NCBI GenBank assembly: GCA_050250755.1
Contig: JBFWOB010000027.1
Coordinates: forward strand, 19,630 to 83,629
Direction: 5' to 3'
Origin: Ga0077555 sp050250755
GTDB taxonomy: Bacteria > Pseudomonadota > Alphaproteobacteria > Rhizobiales > Hyphomicrobiaceae
Length of the DNA stretch: 64,000 nt
Both the position numbers and the translations under genes were made by a program. The stretch's first letter is position 1. Each line of letters begins with the position of its first letter. Of this stretch, positions 53,058 through 63,855 are shown piece by piece. The notes under the pieces are model-generated. The model did no database searches. It saw only the letters and a program-made list of their open reading frames with translations, and had not been told where the DNA came from.

Positions 53058-55778
53058 TTAATCCATCAATTCCGCGACCAACATTGCGACCGGAAATCGA
53101 GCTAGAGCGCTGCTCAGCTGAATATGCGCGTTTTGGAATGCGCAGGCATTCACATCTTCCACTAGGACATCTCGCCACTTGGCCTCAATGGGCATGCCAT
53201 GAAGAGAAACAAAAGTGTCGATCCATTTTTCCGGCGGAATATGCGGCGTGTTTGAACCCGCGAGCAGCCCATGGGCAAGGCGAGGGGCGACAACGATGGC
53301 TGCCGTGCGCAGGTGAACGCGTGCAAAAGCAATGACGTGACGGGCCAAGGGCCCCTTGACCGTCAGTGGCTGGTAGCTGCCCTCGGAGAAAAGTTCGGGA
53401 TGCTGGCGACGAAGTGATAGCGCACGGCTGATCATGTGCAGCTTGGGAATGCCGCAATGCCACGAACGCAACAATTCCTGAGGTGACGCGGCCTCTGACA
53501 ATCCCAGCGTCCTCGCGCGATATGAAAAATCGACTGGTCGTCGGTTGTCGGGATCGACCAGGCTCAGATCCCAGAGTTCCGCACCTTGGTAGATATCTGG
53601 CACCCCCGGCGCAGTCAGCTTGATCAGTGTTTGCGAGAGGCTATTGAGCGCGCCCGTTACAATGATCGGTGAAATTGTACTCAGGAAATCACCGAGAAAA
53701 GCCCCGGAGCGATCCGGATCCAAGGCGCCTCGAACAAATCGGTCGAGAGCTGCTTCATAGACCGCGTCCTCGATTGCCCAGCTCGTGTGCACTTTTGCTT
53801 CTCGCGCGGCCTTCCTCATGAAATCCGACATGCGGTCGGCAAGTATTGAGAGCCCTGACGTATCGTGCGGGACAAGATCCATTGGCCATGCCCCGAGAAG
53901 GGCTTGATAGAATAGCCATTCCATCTCCCCGTCCGGACTACGATCTGCGTGAAGAGCGGTCGTCAGATGGAGATTGAGATGTCGCCAGCGTCGAACGCCT
54001 TGCGACCAAGCTTGGCTTATTTCGCTCAGCACGCAAATTCGCGCGCGAGCATCCTCTCCGCGCTTCGTATCGTGGGTCGCGGTTGCGCTGAGGCCATGCG
54101 GTTGGCGACTTCGCCGTTCATTCATAGCGCTGTGGAAGTCATCGATCTGCACGCCGAAGTGTGTCGGTTCGCCTCCCACCTCATTCAACGCGATCAGGCG
54201 ATTTGAGCGATAGAACAATGTATCCTCGATCGCCTTGGCCATAATGGGCCCGGTTGTCTGTTGGAACGCTGTGGTGAACGCCAGAGCGTCGCGGCGCAAT
54301 CCCTCGTCCGGTAACTCCAGAAGAAGTACGCGCGCGAGGAAGTTCAGCGCATCCTCATTGTCGACGCGGCGAGAAGCCTTTGCCTGCGCCAGTACCTGAG
54401 TGATGATCGTTCGATCAGCTCCGTGGGCGCCAGATTTGTCGATATAGGTGCGATAGACAGGAAATGCCGTCGCAAGCTCGATCAGAGCTCTCCGGAGAGC
54501 ATCGGTTCCGATATCCCGGGTCGCGACATCTTTGGCGGCAAGGATGCGAGCGGCATCTACGAGACGGACCAACTCCGCTGCTAAATTCGAGCCAAGGATC
54601 TCGCGCTTGACCTCTGCAGCACGAAACTCGTAGTCGATGTCGTGACCAAGAAAATCACGATAGGCTCGCGTAAGGGTCTGCTCGCCGTCGCTTTCCAGGA
54701 GCAGCCCGGTAAGTAGGTTGATGAATTCGTAACCAGTTGTCCCTTCGATGGACCATTCCGGGCGTAATAGCTCTTTGGGGCCGAGGATCTTCTCCACCAC
54801 AATGTAAGACGCGGTGTGGCTGCGCAGTTCATCTCGAAGTCTTTGCAGGTATTCGCTCGGATCGGCGAGGCCGTCGATGTGGTCGAGGCGGATACCATCG
54901 ATCAGGCCGGAACGAACCAGCGCGAGAAGCTTGCGATGAACGTCGTCGAATACCTTGGGACGCTCGACCCTCAGGCCCACCAGACCCGTGATCTCGAAGA
55001 AGCGACGATAGGTTAGCTGTTCTCGTCCCAAGCGCCAATGAGCGATGCGCCATACTTGCTCTTCAAGGAGAGCGTGCATCTGCTCCGTGTTATCTTGGAT
55101 ATCGGAGCATGTTCTGATCATCAAATTGGCAAAATTATTGTCGACGGCAAGCTTTGATACGGCCCGCTTCAATGTGTCGACGCTGGTCGGGTTGCTTGTT
55201 GCAAATTGCGACGCGAGGGCGGCGCATATATCGTTGCCGACGCGTTCGAGAATGCCGGGGTAGGTTGGTGGCGAGAGCGGAAGCCTTAGATCGCCGTAGT
55301 CTATATTGAATTCTCCGGTATATCGATCGAAGGCGATCTTCAGTTCGCCAGCGACGAGCGTCCGGCCATAGGCATCGCCAAGTACGGGGAGCAGCAGTTT
55401 TGGGGCCGTCCAGTCGATGTCGAAGTGATTTGCGTAACGGCTGTTTCGTCCCCATTCAAGAACGTCCCGCCACCACCGATTGTCTGGTGATGCCGCCATA
55501 TGGTTCGGTACGAAATCGACAATCGCGCGCAAACCATTTCGGCGAAGTGCGTCATAAAGCGCTTCAAATCCAGCTTCACCGCCAAGAATAGGATCGATGC
55601 GGTTGCAGTCCGTCACATCATATCCGTGTGTTGATCCTGGTGTGGCTTCAAAGATGGGAGACAGATAGATGTGGCTGATACCCAGGCGTGCGAAGTATGG
55701 CGCGAGAGCTGCGGCCGCGTCGAAAGTCATGCCACCACGTAGTTGAAGGCGATATGTTGCACTGGGCACTTTGCTCAT
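53058..55778 (-). CDS. treY: Malto-oligosyltrehalose synthase TreY
   Basis: A 906-residue GH13 enzyme that turns the reducing-end maltose unit of maltodextrins into a trehalosyl end. Features: YRLQLRGGMTFDAAAALAPY at the N-terminus, ISHIYLSPIFEATPGSTHGYD, catalytic region DGIRLDHIDGLADP, VVEKIL, and HDTKRGED. ATG 55778 overlaps the malQ stop by 4 nt (ATGA), the last gene of the operon. TreZ, encoded in the same operon, then cuts trehalose free. Confidence 0.96.
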   Translation of the reverse strand: MSKVPSATYRLQLRGGMTFDAAAALAPYFARLGISHIYLSPIFEATPGSTHGYDVTDCNRIDPILGGEAGFEALYDALRRNGLRAIVDFVPNHMAASPDNRWWRDVLEWGRNSRYANHFDIDWTAPKLLLPVLGDAYGRTLVAGELKIAFDRYTGEFNIDYGDLRLPLSPPTYPGILERVGNDICAALASQFATSNPTSVDTLKRAVSKLAVDNNFANLMIRTCSDIQDNTEQMHALLEEQVWRIAHWRLGREQLTYRRFFEITGLVGLRVERPKVFDDVHRKLLALVRSGLIDGIRLDHIDGLADPSEYLQRLRDELRSHTASYIVVEKILGPKELLRPEWSIEGTTGYEFINLLTGLLLESDGEQTLTRAYRDFLGHDIDYEFRAAEVKREILGSNLAAELVRLVDAARILAAKDVATRDIGTDALRRALIELATAFPVYRTYIDKSGAHGADRTIITQVLAQAKASRRVDNEDALNFLARVLLLELPDEGLRRDALAFTTAFQQTTGPIMAKAIEDTLFYRSNRLIALNEVGGEPTHFGVQIDDFHSAMNERRSRQPHGLSATATHDTKRGEDARARICVLSEISQAWSQGVRRWRHLNLHLTTALHADRSPDGEMEWLFYQALLGAWPMDLVPHDTSGLSILADRMSDFMRKAAREAKVHTSWAIEDAVYEAALDRFVRGALDPDRSGAFLGDFLSTISPIIVTGALNSLSQTLIKLTAPGVPDIYQGAELWDLSLVDPDNRRPVDFSYRARTLGLSEAASPQELLRSWHCGIPKLHMISRALSLRRQHPELFSEGSYQPLTVKGPLARHVIAFARVHLRTAAIVVAPRLAHGLLAGSNTPHIPPEKWIDTFVSLHGMPIEAKWRDVLVEDVNACAFQNAHIQLSSALARFPVAMLVAELMD

Positions 55779-57658
55779 GGCTTTTGCGGTCGCTCTTGTC
55801 TCATTGCAGCGCATAAGCTCATGAAGTGCGGAAGGTATGGCATTTCTTCAAGGGCAACCGGCAGCTTCTGTCGCCAGTTGGCATGCTCGTTGATCGTTCC
55901 GGGAATATTCATGCAGCCTTCGAAACCGATCAAATCCTCGATTTGTACGGCTGCGAGGCAGCACTGTGTACGGGCGAGGAGTGAGTGGACGGGGAGGGAA
56001 ATCGCGTCCGGCTGGCGAGATAATGCTGCGGCGTCTGCACCGCGGTTTGGTTCCGCATCCGCGGGCAACAAGCCTTCTGCCGCAAGCAATACGATGAGCT
56101 CCACACGTTCGTGCTCGCGCGATTCTCGCGCTGCCACGGCTTCTCGACGCGTGAGAATGCCGAGGCGCTCGCGATCGTCTATATCGCTGCCCCGCCACCA
56201 TGCAAATAGCGTCGGAAGATCGTGTGTACCGATGCAGGCGAGCGCCTCCCGATCATAAGCGCAGGGCGGGCGAAACCCGGCGCTCGTGTGCTCGAAGATA
56301 AGCACTCTATAGCCTTGGATGCCGCGCGCGCGCATGGCTTCACGGAATCCATCCGGGACCGTACCCAGGTCTTCGCCAATCACGATCACACGACGCTCGG
56401 CGGACGCCGTACAAATAACATCCAGGAGTTCGTCCAGCGGATACGCCACATAGGCGCCATCGCGTGCGCCGTTGCCGTCTGGGATCAAATATAACCGTGT
56501 CAGAGACATCGCATGATCGAGCCGAATGGCTCCTGCGTGTCGCATTGCACTCACAATCACTGAACCAAATGCAGAATTCTTTGTCGTAGAAGCAGCGCGC
56601 GGTGAAATGGGTGCAAGTCCCCAATCCTGGCCGCGTACATTGAATGCATCTGGCGGCGCGCCAATGCGGGCTGTTGCAAGAACCTCGTCCGGTGCACACC
56701 ATGTATCCGCGCCATCGGGCGCCACGCCAACAGCGATATCGAGATAAAGGCCAATACGCATACCGGCGGCAACCGCCCGGCGTTGAGCCTCTGCGAGCTG
56801 GCGATCAGCAATCCACTGAAGCCAAGTATGAAAAAGAATGCGTTCCGAATGTCCGTTAGAAAAAGCGGCGACGGCCGCGCTCGTTCGGCTCTTCAATCCG
56901 CTTGGCCAGCCGAGCCAGCCAGAGCTGTGGCCGAGAGCTACTTGGTTTTCAGACAACACCTCGAAGAGAGAAAAGTCCTCAAGCGCCTGCCCATGTTGAT
57001 CGCGGAATGCGCCAAAGGCGATGTCTAAAGGTGAGCCCGTGCCGAATTCGAAACGCCTGAACTTGCCGAATGCAGTTTCGAGCAACTCGCGTTTTCTTGC
57101 CAGCACCTCAGCGTAGTTGATGAAACCCGAATTTGATCCAGCTCTATTTTCACCGGTTCGAGTGATCGATCCAAGTTCCAAGCGGTCCGTGGCTATATAG
57201 ATCGGCGTCACAAATCTGCGGCTTGATGGGGAGTAGGGGCTGAAGCGTGTCGGGTCGGAAAGAAAAAGCGCATGTATAGGATTGACGCCCAGGAAGTCGG
57301 CGCCTTGCTGACCCAGCAATTCAGCGAGACGCGCGAGGTCCTCGAAGTCCCCAATCCCTTCATTGCGCGACGATCTGATGCTGTAAAGCTGGCACGTCGC
57401 ACCCCAGGCGCGACCTTCCTCCAACCACGCCGGGAGATAAGCATCCCGTGCGGTAGTGGACGTCGGTGGCTGCGAAACATGCGCGGGAGGGTTCTCCGCT
57501 GGTGCCAATTGGCTGACGCCGTCAATAGGGATGCCAAGAGCTTTCAGCAATCCTATTTTGGCAGCCTCGCTGGCTTGGTGGTGTTTGCCCGACGCATCGG
57601 TGTACGCGAGCGCAATTCCATGAGCCTGGGCCAATCCGTCGAGATAGCTGGTGAACAT
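55775..57658 (-). CDS. malQ: 4-alpha-glucanotransferase (amylomaltase)
   Basis: A 627-residue GH77 enzyme that moves glucan chains between maltodextrins. Motifs: GATCQLYSIRSSRNEGIGDFEDL, GADFLGVNPIHALF, and RLDHAMSLTRLYLIP (Asp nucleophile region). Also present are VIGEDLGTVP (acid-base Glu) and GTHDLPTL. ATG 57658 lies 4 bp after the treZ stop; the upstream frame to 57724 overlaps treZ. Recycles short chains released by TreZ and GlgX. Confidence 0.94.
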   Translation of the reverse strand: MFTSYLDGLAQAHGIALAYTDASGKHHQASEAAKIGLLKALGIPIDGVSQLAPAENPPAHVSQPPTSTTARDAYLPAWLEEGRAWGATCQLYSIRSSRNEGIGDFEDLARLAELLGQQGADFLGVNPIHALFLSDPTRFSPYSPSSRRFVTPIYIATDRLELGSITRTGENRAGSNSGFINYAEVLARKRELLETAFGKFRRFEFGTGSPLDIAFGAFRDQHGQALEDFSLFEVLSENQVALGHSSGWLGWPSGLKSRTSAAVAAFSNGHSERILFHTWLQWIADRQLAEAQRRAVAAGMRIGLYLDIAVGVAPDGADTWCAPDEVLATARIGAPPDAFNVRGQDWGLAPISPRAASTTKNSAFGSVIVSAMRHAGAIRLDHAMSLTRLYLIPDGNGARDGAYVAYPLDELLDVICTASAERRVIVIGEDLGTVPDGFREAMRARGIQGYRVLIFEHTSAGFRPPCAYDREALACIGTHDLPTLFAWWRGSDIDDRERLGILTRREAVAARESREHERVELIVLLAAEGLLPADAEPNRGADAAALSRQPDAISLPVHSLLARTQCCLAAVQIEDLIGFEGCMNIPGTINEHANWRQKLPVALEEMPYLPHFMSLCAAMRQERPQKP

Positions 57659-57662
57659 GGCG

Positions 57663-59513
57663 CTAACTCGTTTCCGACCGCGCGCGCATAAGCATGAACA
57701 CACCCGACCAGGCGGGCAATTCACCCGAGCTTAGATTGTTGGATGCACGATCTGGGTATTCGAACACGAGAGTCTGATTGTTCTCGCGCGCCGCCGACGG
57801 TTCCGGATTTACTGGTTGTGGCGCCGCTTTGGGATTGGCGACAACCTTGTAAGTAACGTCCCCAAATCGCCATGATAGGTCCAGAACGCCGCTCTCTCTT
57901 GGAGCCGACGAGGTAGCTGCTCCCTTGGCGAGTAACGGCGTGACAATACGCTGACGGATCTCGAGAAGCTTTCTGATGAACTCTTGACGGGCTTTGTGTG
58001 GTTCGCGCTTCAGCGCATTCCAGTCGATGCGCGATGTCTCGAATGTCGAAACCGCATTTGGGTCGGGAATATGGGATCGCAGTGACGGATCCCGGAACTG
58101 AGGCCAACGGCTGAACTCGTTTCGCCGCCCCTCGCGCACGGCTTCGGCAAGTCTGCCCTGAAAATCCGTAAAAAAGCAGAACGGGCGTGTCTCGCCCCAC
58201 TCCTCGCCCATATAGAGAAGTGGAATGTGTGGGCAGAGCAGGAGGATTGCCGTTAGAAGCTCGATCGCCTCTGGTCTAGCCAAAACCGATAGGCGCTCCC
58301 CGAACGCGCGATTGCCTATCTGGTCGTGATTCTGGAGAAAGTCGATAAAGGCTAAGGGCGGCAAATGATCACTTGGCACGCCACGCTTGACGCCTTCTTT
58401 GAAGATCGATGGCTCACCCTGATAGACATAACCCTCGGCGAGTGCTCGCCGGAACTTACTTAGTGGGTCGATCGCATAGTCGGCGTAGTAACCATCGCTT
58501 TCGCCGGTCGCTATCACGTGCGCAACATGATGCACGTCGTCGTTCCACTCGCCGCTATAGAGCTTAACTTCTCCGTTAGGGGAACGCTCATGCAGGTAGG
58601 AAATGTTACGCTCATCCTCCGTTGTCAAGTGGATGTGGCGACCGGGCAGGCTCTGCCTGACCTCCGTAGCTAACTCCTCGAGAATGTGTGGGGTCGATGG
58701 ATCGGAGATCTGATCGATCGCATCCAGTCGTAGACCATCGAATTGATATTCCTCGAGCCAGAAAAGCGCGTTCTCAATACAGAACCGACGCACGGCAGGC
58801 CGTGTGTAATCGATGCCGGCTCCCCAGGGCGTTTGACGGGAGGTGTCGAAGAACTCAGGCGCATACAAATGGAGGTAATTCCCGTCCGGCCCGAAATGAT
58901 TGTAAACAACGTCGAGCAATACCATGAGACCACGCGCGTGCGCTCTGTCCACGAAGCGCTTCAGGTCTTTGGGTGTGCCGTAAGCCGTGTGCGGTGCGTA
59001 AAGGAGAACGCCATCGTACCCCCAGCCCCGCACGCCTGAGAAATGCGCGACCGGCATCAACTCGACTGCGGTGACGCCCGTATTTACGAGATGATCAAGT
59101 TTACTCTCGAGGCCGGCAAATGTCCCCTCGCTCGTGAACGTACCGGTGTGAAGCTCATAGATTACGGCCTCGTGCCACGGGCGGCCAGTCCAGTTTTTCG
59201 TCTCCCAAGAGTATCCCTTGGGATCGATTAGCGCTGAGGGGCCGTGCACATCTGCGATCTGCGCGCGCGCTGCGGGGTCGGGTATCACTTCGCCAGTGGC
59301 CAACTGGAACGCATAGGAGCCGCCAGTGGGGACTATATTGGTCTCTCGCATAAACCAGCCGCCTTCGGCCGGCTCCATGGGTTCTCGTTTGCCGAGTTCA
59401 GGGGCGACAAGCGAGACGCCGGACTGCGATGGCGCCCACAGTTTGAATCGAGCTCCGCCGTTTGGCAGCAGTTCTGCGCCCCACGTCTTCATATAGCTGT
59501 GTGTGAGTGTCAT
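57663..59513 (-). CDS. treZ: Malto-oligosyltrehalose trehalohydrolase TreZ
   Basis: A 616-residue GH13 enzyme that releases trehalose from maltooligosyl-trehalose. The N-terminal carbohydrate module (FKLWAPSQSGVSLV) is followed by YELHTGTFTSEGTF, VELMPVAHFSG, and the catalytic FDGLRLDAIDQI with TTEDERN. FLQNHDQIGNRAFGERL completes the active site, and LYMGEEWGE lies after it. The ATGA overlap with the glgX stop couples translation. Confidence 0.95.
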   Translation of the reverse strand: MTLTHSYMKTWGAELLPNGGARFKLWAPSQSGVSLVAPELGKREPMEPAEGGWFMRETNIVPTGGSYAFQLATGEVIPDPAARAQIADVHGPSALIDPKGYSWETKNWTGRPWHEAVIYELHTGTFTSEGTFAGLESKLDHLVNTGVTAVELMPVAHFSGVRGWGYDGVLLYAPHTAYGTPKDLKRFVDRAHARGLMVLLDVVYNHFGPDGNYLHLYAPEFFDTSRQTPWGAGIDYTRPAVRRFCIENALFWLEEYQFDGLRLDAIDQISDPSTPHILEELATEVRQSLPGRHIHLTTEDERNISYLHERSPNGEVKLYSGEWNDDVHHVAHVIATGESDGYYADYAIDPLSKFRRALAEGYVYQGEPSIFKEGVKRGVPSDHLPPLAFIDFLQNHDQIGNRAFGERLSVLARPEAIELLTAILLLCPHIPLLYMGEEWGETRPFCFFTDFQGRLAEAVREGRRNEFSRWPQFRDPSLRSHIPDPNAVSTFETSRIDWNALKREPHKARQEFIRKLLEIRQRIVTPLLAKGAATSSAPRESGVLDLSWRFGDVTYKVVANPKAAPQPVNPEPSAARENNQTLVFEYPDRASNNLSSGELPAWSGVFMLMRARSETS

Positions 59514-61645
59514 TTGCGCTGTCCCTCATAAAGAAGCACACCGCGCCCAGGCAGTGTAGTCGCACTACCGGATGTAAGCAGTGGACCTGCCGGCTCGATC
59601 AGGCCGCCCGCGGAGTCGATGAGTAGCCTCCAGCCGCTGACTGCATGTGGCGCCGTAAGTTGGAAGGGCAGATCGTCGTGGTGTGCATTCATCACAATAA
59701 ACAGGGGCATGGCGCCGGTCTGTGCCAGCACAAGGCCAACCGCGCGTGCGTGTCCATTTCGCCAATCGGTTTTGGTCATCTGCCGTCCGTCGGGGCGCAG
59801 CCACGTGACATTGCGTACGCCTTCGCGTGTCACGCGTTCGCCGTGCAAGAAGCGATCCCGCCGCAAAAGAGGGCGCTGCTTTCTTATCCTGACGAGGCCG
59901 GCCACATATTCAAAAAAAAGCTCGTCAGCCTCATTCATTGAGTCCCAGTGCATCCACGAAAGAGTGTTATCCTGGCAGTAAGCATTGTTATTCCCCATCT
60001 GGGTACGACCGACTTCATCGCCCATCAAAAGCATCGGCGTTCCCTGCGACAGCATAAGGATGGTCAAGGCGCCTCGGCGCATCCTTTCCCGTAGGGCTAC
60101 TATTTCAGGATTGTCTGTCGGTCCTTCCGCGCCGCAATTCCAGCTGCGGTTGTCATCGTGACCGTCGTTGCCGTTCTCACCGTTTGCCTCGTTGTGCTTT
60201 TCGTTGAAGGCATAAAGATCAGCCAGTGTGAAACCGTCGTGCGCGGTGATAAAGTTGATGCTGGCCCACGGTTGACGACCGCGCTTGTCGAAAAGGTTCG
60301 ATGATCCAAGAATGCCGGACGCGATACCGGGTAAAGATCCCTCGTCGCCTTTCCAGTAGCTTCGCAAATCATCACGATAGCGGCCGTTCCACTCTGCCCA
60401 ACCTGGAGGGAAATTGCCGACCTGATACCCGTCTGCACCGAGATCCCACGACTCCGATATGAGCTTGACCTGCGATAGAACTGGATCCTGGCGCACGGAC
60501 GATAGGAAGTTTGATGATGGATCAAAATGGCGATCGTGACGTGCTAAGGTGGTCGCAAGATCGAAGCGAAACCCGTCGACGTGTCCCTCTTCGACCCAAT
60601 ACCGCAGCGAATCCATCACCATCTGCAGGACGCGTGGGTGTCCGAGATTTAGGGTATTTCCGCACCCCGTCGTATCAAAATAAAAGCGGGGCTCGTCCGC
60701 CATCGTGTAATAACTGCAATTGTCGATGCCTCGGAAAGAGAGAGTCGGCCCGAGATGGTTGCCTTCCGCCGTGTGATTGTAGACGACGTCAAGCAATACC
60801 TCGATACCGGCCGCGTGAAGGCGATCGACCATCAGCTTGAACTGGTTGAAATCGCCATCGCGTGAAATGTAGCGCTGGTCCGGGGCGAAGAAGGCAAGGG
60901 TGCTGTAGCCCCAGTAGTTCGTGAGTTGTTTCTCGACCAAATATCGGTCGTCGCAGAATGCGTGTATTGGCATGAGTTCGACCGCGGTGATACCAAGTCG
61001 AACCAGATGCTCAATAATAGCCGGATTGGCCAACCCACTGAAGGTGCCGCGGTATCGGTTGGGGACTGCCGGATGGGTCGCCGTCACGCCCTTCACGTGC
61101 GCTTCGTAGATAATCGTATCCGGCCAGGGAATACCGGGGCGTCCCTCTCGTCGCCAAGTGAAGGAGGGTCGCCAACGCGTTGCCGTTTCGACCACCACAC
61201 ACTTCGGCATGAAGGGCGCTGAATCTCGCTGATCGAGCGTCAGATCCGCTTCGGGGGATCCGATCGTATAACCGTAGAGTGCATCGTTCCAGATGAGTGA
61301 CCCGCGCAAGGATCGTGCATAGGGATCGAGCAGGAGCTTGTTGGGATTGAAACGATGTCCTTCGAGCGGAGCCCAGGGCCCATGTACGCGATAACCGTAG
61401 AGCTGCCCAGATCGAACGCTGGGTATGTGTCCGTGCCACACTTCGTCCGTCTGTTCAGGAAGGGAGATTCTGGCGGTCTCATGTGTGCCGTCCTCATCGA
61501 ACAGGCAGACTTCAACGCGTGTCGCGTGCGCGGAGAACAGCGCGAAGTTCACACCAGTGCCGTCGGGTGTGGCACCGAGTGGATGAGGGCGGCCTTTCTG
61601 AACGCGCGCTGTACCCCGATCTTGCTTGCTTTGACTGCCTCTCAT
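59510..61645 (-). CDS. glgX: Glycogen debranching enzyme GlgX/TreX
   Basis: A 711-residue GH13 isoamylase-type enzyme. Family signs: HPLGATPDGTGVNFALFSAH, GYRVHGPWAPLEGHRFNPNK, IYEAHVKGVT, VELMPIHAF, DGFRFDLATTLARH (nucleophile), LISESWDLG (acid-base) and FITAHDGFTL. It cuts alpha-1,6 branches of glycogen, feeding TreY. ATG 61645 is two bases after the glgB stop with a CAGG site; a TTG at 61651 overlapping the stop is also possible. Confidence 0.95.
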   Translation of the reverse strand: MRGSQSKQDRGTARVQKGRPHPLGATPDGTGVNFALFSAHATRVEVCLFDEDGTHETARISLPEQTDEVWHGHIPSVRSGQLYGYRVHGPWAPLEGHRFNPNKLLLDPYARSLRGSLIWNDALYGYTIGSPEADLTLDQRDSAPFMPKCVVVETATRWRPSFTWRREGRPGIPWPDTIIYEAHVKGVTATHPAVPNRYRGTFSGLANPAIIEHLVRLGITAVELMPIHAFCDDRYLVEKQLTNYWGYSTLAFFAPDQRYISRDGDFNQFKLMVDRLHAAGIEVLLDVVYNHTAEGNHLGPTLSFRGIDNCSYYTMADEPRFYFDTTGCGNTLNLGHPRVLQMVMDSLRYWVEEGHVDGFRFDLATTLARHDRHFDPSSNFLSSVRQDPVLSQVKLISESWDLGADGYQVGNFPPGWAEWNGRYRDDLRSYWKGDEGSLPGIASGILGSSNLFDKRGRQPWASINFITAHDGFTLADLYAFNEKHNEANGENGNDGHDDNRSWNCGAEGPTDNPEIVALRERMRRGALTILMLSQGTPMLLMGDEVGRTQMGNNNAYCQDNTLSWMHWDSMNEADELFFEYVAGLVRIRKQRPLLRRDRFLHGERVTREGVRNVTWLRPDGRQMTKTDWRNGHARAVGLVLAQTGAMPLFIVMNAHHDDLPFQLTAPHAVSGWRLLIDSAGGLIEPAGPLLTSGSATTLPGRGVLLYEGQRK

Positions 61646-61647
61646 GA

Positions 61648-63855
61648 TCAAGCCTGCAGCATGATGGTGGCGAGAGGAGGGAGGTTGAGCTCGAGAGATG
61701 CGTGCCTGCCATGAGACCCGACTGGTCTCGCCACTGCCGAGTTACCATTCGAGATATTGCTGCCGGTATAAAGTATGGAGTCCGTATTCAGGATCTCTCG
61801 CCAGATGCCCACTGTATCAACCCCGATCCTGTAGTTATGGCGTGGAACCGGCGTAAAGTTGCTGACGACGAGTACTGGTGCGCTTCCGTCATGGGCCTTT
61901 CGTAGGAATGCAAGCACGCTCTGATCGACGTCATCCGAGACGACCCACTCGAAACCGTCTGCATCGCAGTCCAGCTGGTGTAGGGCGGTCGTCGAGCGGT
62001 AGAGCCTGTTGAGATCGCGCACGAGCGATTGTACGCCTCGGTGCTCAACCTCTGTCAGCAGATGCCAGTCGAGAGAATGATCGTGGTTCCACTCTCGCAC
62101 CTGCCCGAACTCGCCGCCCATGAACAGGAGCTTCTTACCCGGGTGAGCCCACATGAAACCCAAATAAGCGCGTAAATTCGCAAACTTTTGCCAGCGGTCG
62201 CCGGGCATCTTCTCGAGAAGAGATCGCTTTCCGTGAACCACTTCGTCATGGCTCAATGGCAAGACGAAGTTCTCTTGAAATGCGTAGAGCAGCCCGAATG
62301 TCAGGTCGCTGTGGTGATGGCGACGATGGATCGGTTCCTGGGCCATATAACGCAGGGTGTCGTGCATCCAGCCCATGTTCCACTTGAAGCCGAAGCCTAA
62401 GCCACCTGTATCCACCGGACGCGATACGAGAGGCCATGCCGTCGACTCTTCCGCGATCGTCATTGCGCCGGAGTTGCCTTCGTAGACGCGCGTATTCACG
62501 GAACGCAGAAAGTCGATCGCCTCGAGATTCTCGCGCCCGCCGTGCACATTTGGAATCCACTCGCCGGGCTGGCGGCTGTAGTCGAGATAGAGCATTGACG
62601 CGACTGCATCCACTCGCAACCCGTCCACGTGATATCGGTCGAACCAGAAAAGCGCATTGGCATAGAGAAAGTTCGCTACTTCGCGGCGGCCGAGATTGTA
62701 GATGAGCGTATTCCAGTCTTTGTGAAAGCCGAGCCGTGGGTCTTCATGTTCATAAAGTGCCGTGCCATCAAATTGCGCGAGCCCGTGAGCGTCGGACGGA
62801 AAATGGGCCGGCACCCAATCGAGTAGGACGCCGATTCCTGCCCGATGACAGCAATCCACGAAGTAGCAAAAGTCCTCCGGCGCGCCGTGTCGCGACGTCG
62901 GCGCATAAAGGCCGATCGGCTGATAGCCCCAGGAGCCCGAAAACGGATGCTCGCTGATGGGAAGCAACTCAATATGGGTGAAGCCAAGATCGCGGACATA
63001 ATCCACCAGCTCGTGCGCAAGTTGGCGATAGCTTATGAAGCTGCCGTCAGGACCGCGCCGCCACGACCCAAGATGTACTTCATAGATCGAGATCGGCTCC
63101 GTCCGACGGTCGCCCGATGAGCGGCGCGCGACCCAATCGCTATCACTCCAAGAGTACGCCGGCAGTCCATGGACCTGCGAGGCTGTGGCCGGAGGCAACT
63201 CGTGGCGGAAAGCGTAGGGGTCGGATTTCAGCGGGAGCAGATTGCCCTGCGGCCCGACAATCTCGAACTTGTAGACTTCGCCGCTCGTGAGATGAGGTAT
63301 GAAGATCTCCCAAAGCCCAGCTTCAATGCGGCGGCGCATGGCGTGGCACCGACCGTCCCAACCATTGAATTGCCCGACGACGCTGACGCGGCGTGCATTC
63401 GGCGCCCACACAGCGAACGACACGCCGTCGACGTCTTCGAGCGCCTGAGGTTGTGCGCCGAGCTTCTCGTAGATTCGGCGATGCGTTCCTTCACCAATGA
63501 GATAAACATCGATGTCGCCGAGACACGAGGGGAAACGATACGTATCCTCGCATAGCCTGGTGTGTTCGCCCTTGCGAAGCGCGAGCTTGTAACCTGATCC
63601 GTCCGTGTCGGCGGGCAAGTGTATCGCGAAGAATCCGGCGGCACTCAGTCTCTCCAGTCTACCGATCAGACGCCCATGTCGATCGATGGCATCGATTGCC
63701 TCTGCGTCTGGTGCGAAGACTCGCACTGCCAAAGTTCCGTCAGCCAGTTCGTGTGGCCCAAGGACGGCGAAAGGATCGCCGTGACGCCCCGTCTCAATTG
63801 CATCGATTTCCGATGCCGTGGGCTTCCACTCGCTGTTATTGCGGAAATTCGTCAT
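61648..63855 (-). CDS. glgB: 1,4-alpha-glucan branching enzyme GlgB
   Basis: A 735-residue GH13 branching enzyme. N-terminal domains include GRHGDPFAVLGPHE and the glycan-binding module (FAVWAPNARRVSVVGQFNGW). The catalytic core is IYEVHLGSW, HIELLPISEHPFSGSWGYQ, VDGLRVDAVASMLY (Asp), TIAEESTAWP (Glu) and LPLSHDEVVHGK. Length is typical. It starts with ATG overlapping the upstream stop (ATGA). Confidence 0.97.
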   Translation of the reverse strand: MTNFRNNSEWKPTASEIDAIETGRHGDPFAVLGPHELADGTLAVRVFAPDAEAIDAIDRHGRLIGRLERLSAAGFFAIHLPADTDGSGYKLALRKGEHTRLCEDTYRFPSCLGDIDVYLIGEGTHRRIYEKLGAQPQALEDVDGVSFAVWAPNARRVSVVGQFNGWDGRCHAMRRRIEAGLWEIFIPHLTSGEVYKFEIVGPQGNLLPLKSDPYAFRHELPPATASQVHGLPAYSWSDSDWVARRSSGDRRTEPISIYEVHLGSWRRGPDGSFISYRQLAHELVDYVRDLGFTHIELLPISEHPFSGSWGYQPIGLYAPTSRHGAPEDFCYFVDCCHRAGIGVLLDWVPAHFPSDAHGLAQFDGTALYEHEDPRLGFHKDWNTLIYNLGRREVANFLYANALFWFDRYHVDGLRVDAVASMLYLDYSRQPGEWIPNVHGGRENLEAIDFLRSVNTRVYEGNSGAMTIAEESTAWPLVSRPVDTGGLGFGFKWNMGWMHDTLRYMAQEPIHRRHHHSDLTFGLLYAFQENFVLPLSHDEVVHGKRSLLEKMPGDRWQKFANLRAYLGFMWAHPGKKLLFMGGEFGQVREWNHDHSLDWHLLTEVEHRGVQSLVRDLNRLYRSTTALHQLDCDADGFEWVVSDDVDQSVLAFLRKAHDGSAPVLVVSNFTPVPRHNYRIGVDTVGIWREILNTDSILYTGSNISNGNSAVARPVGSHGRHASLELNLPPLATIMLQA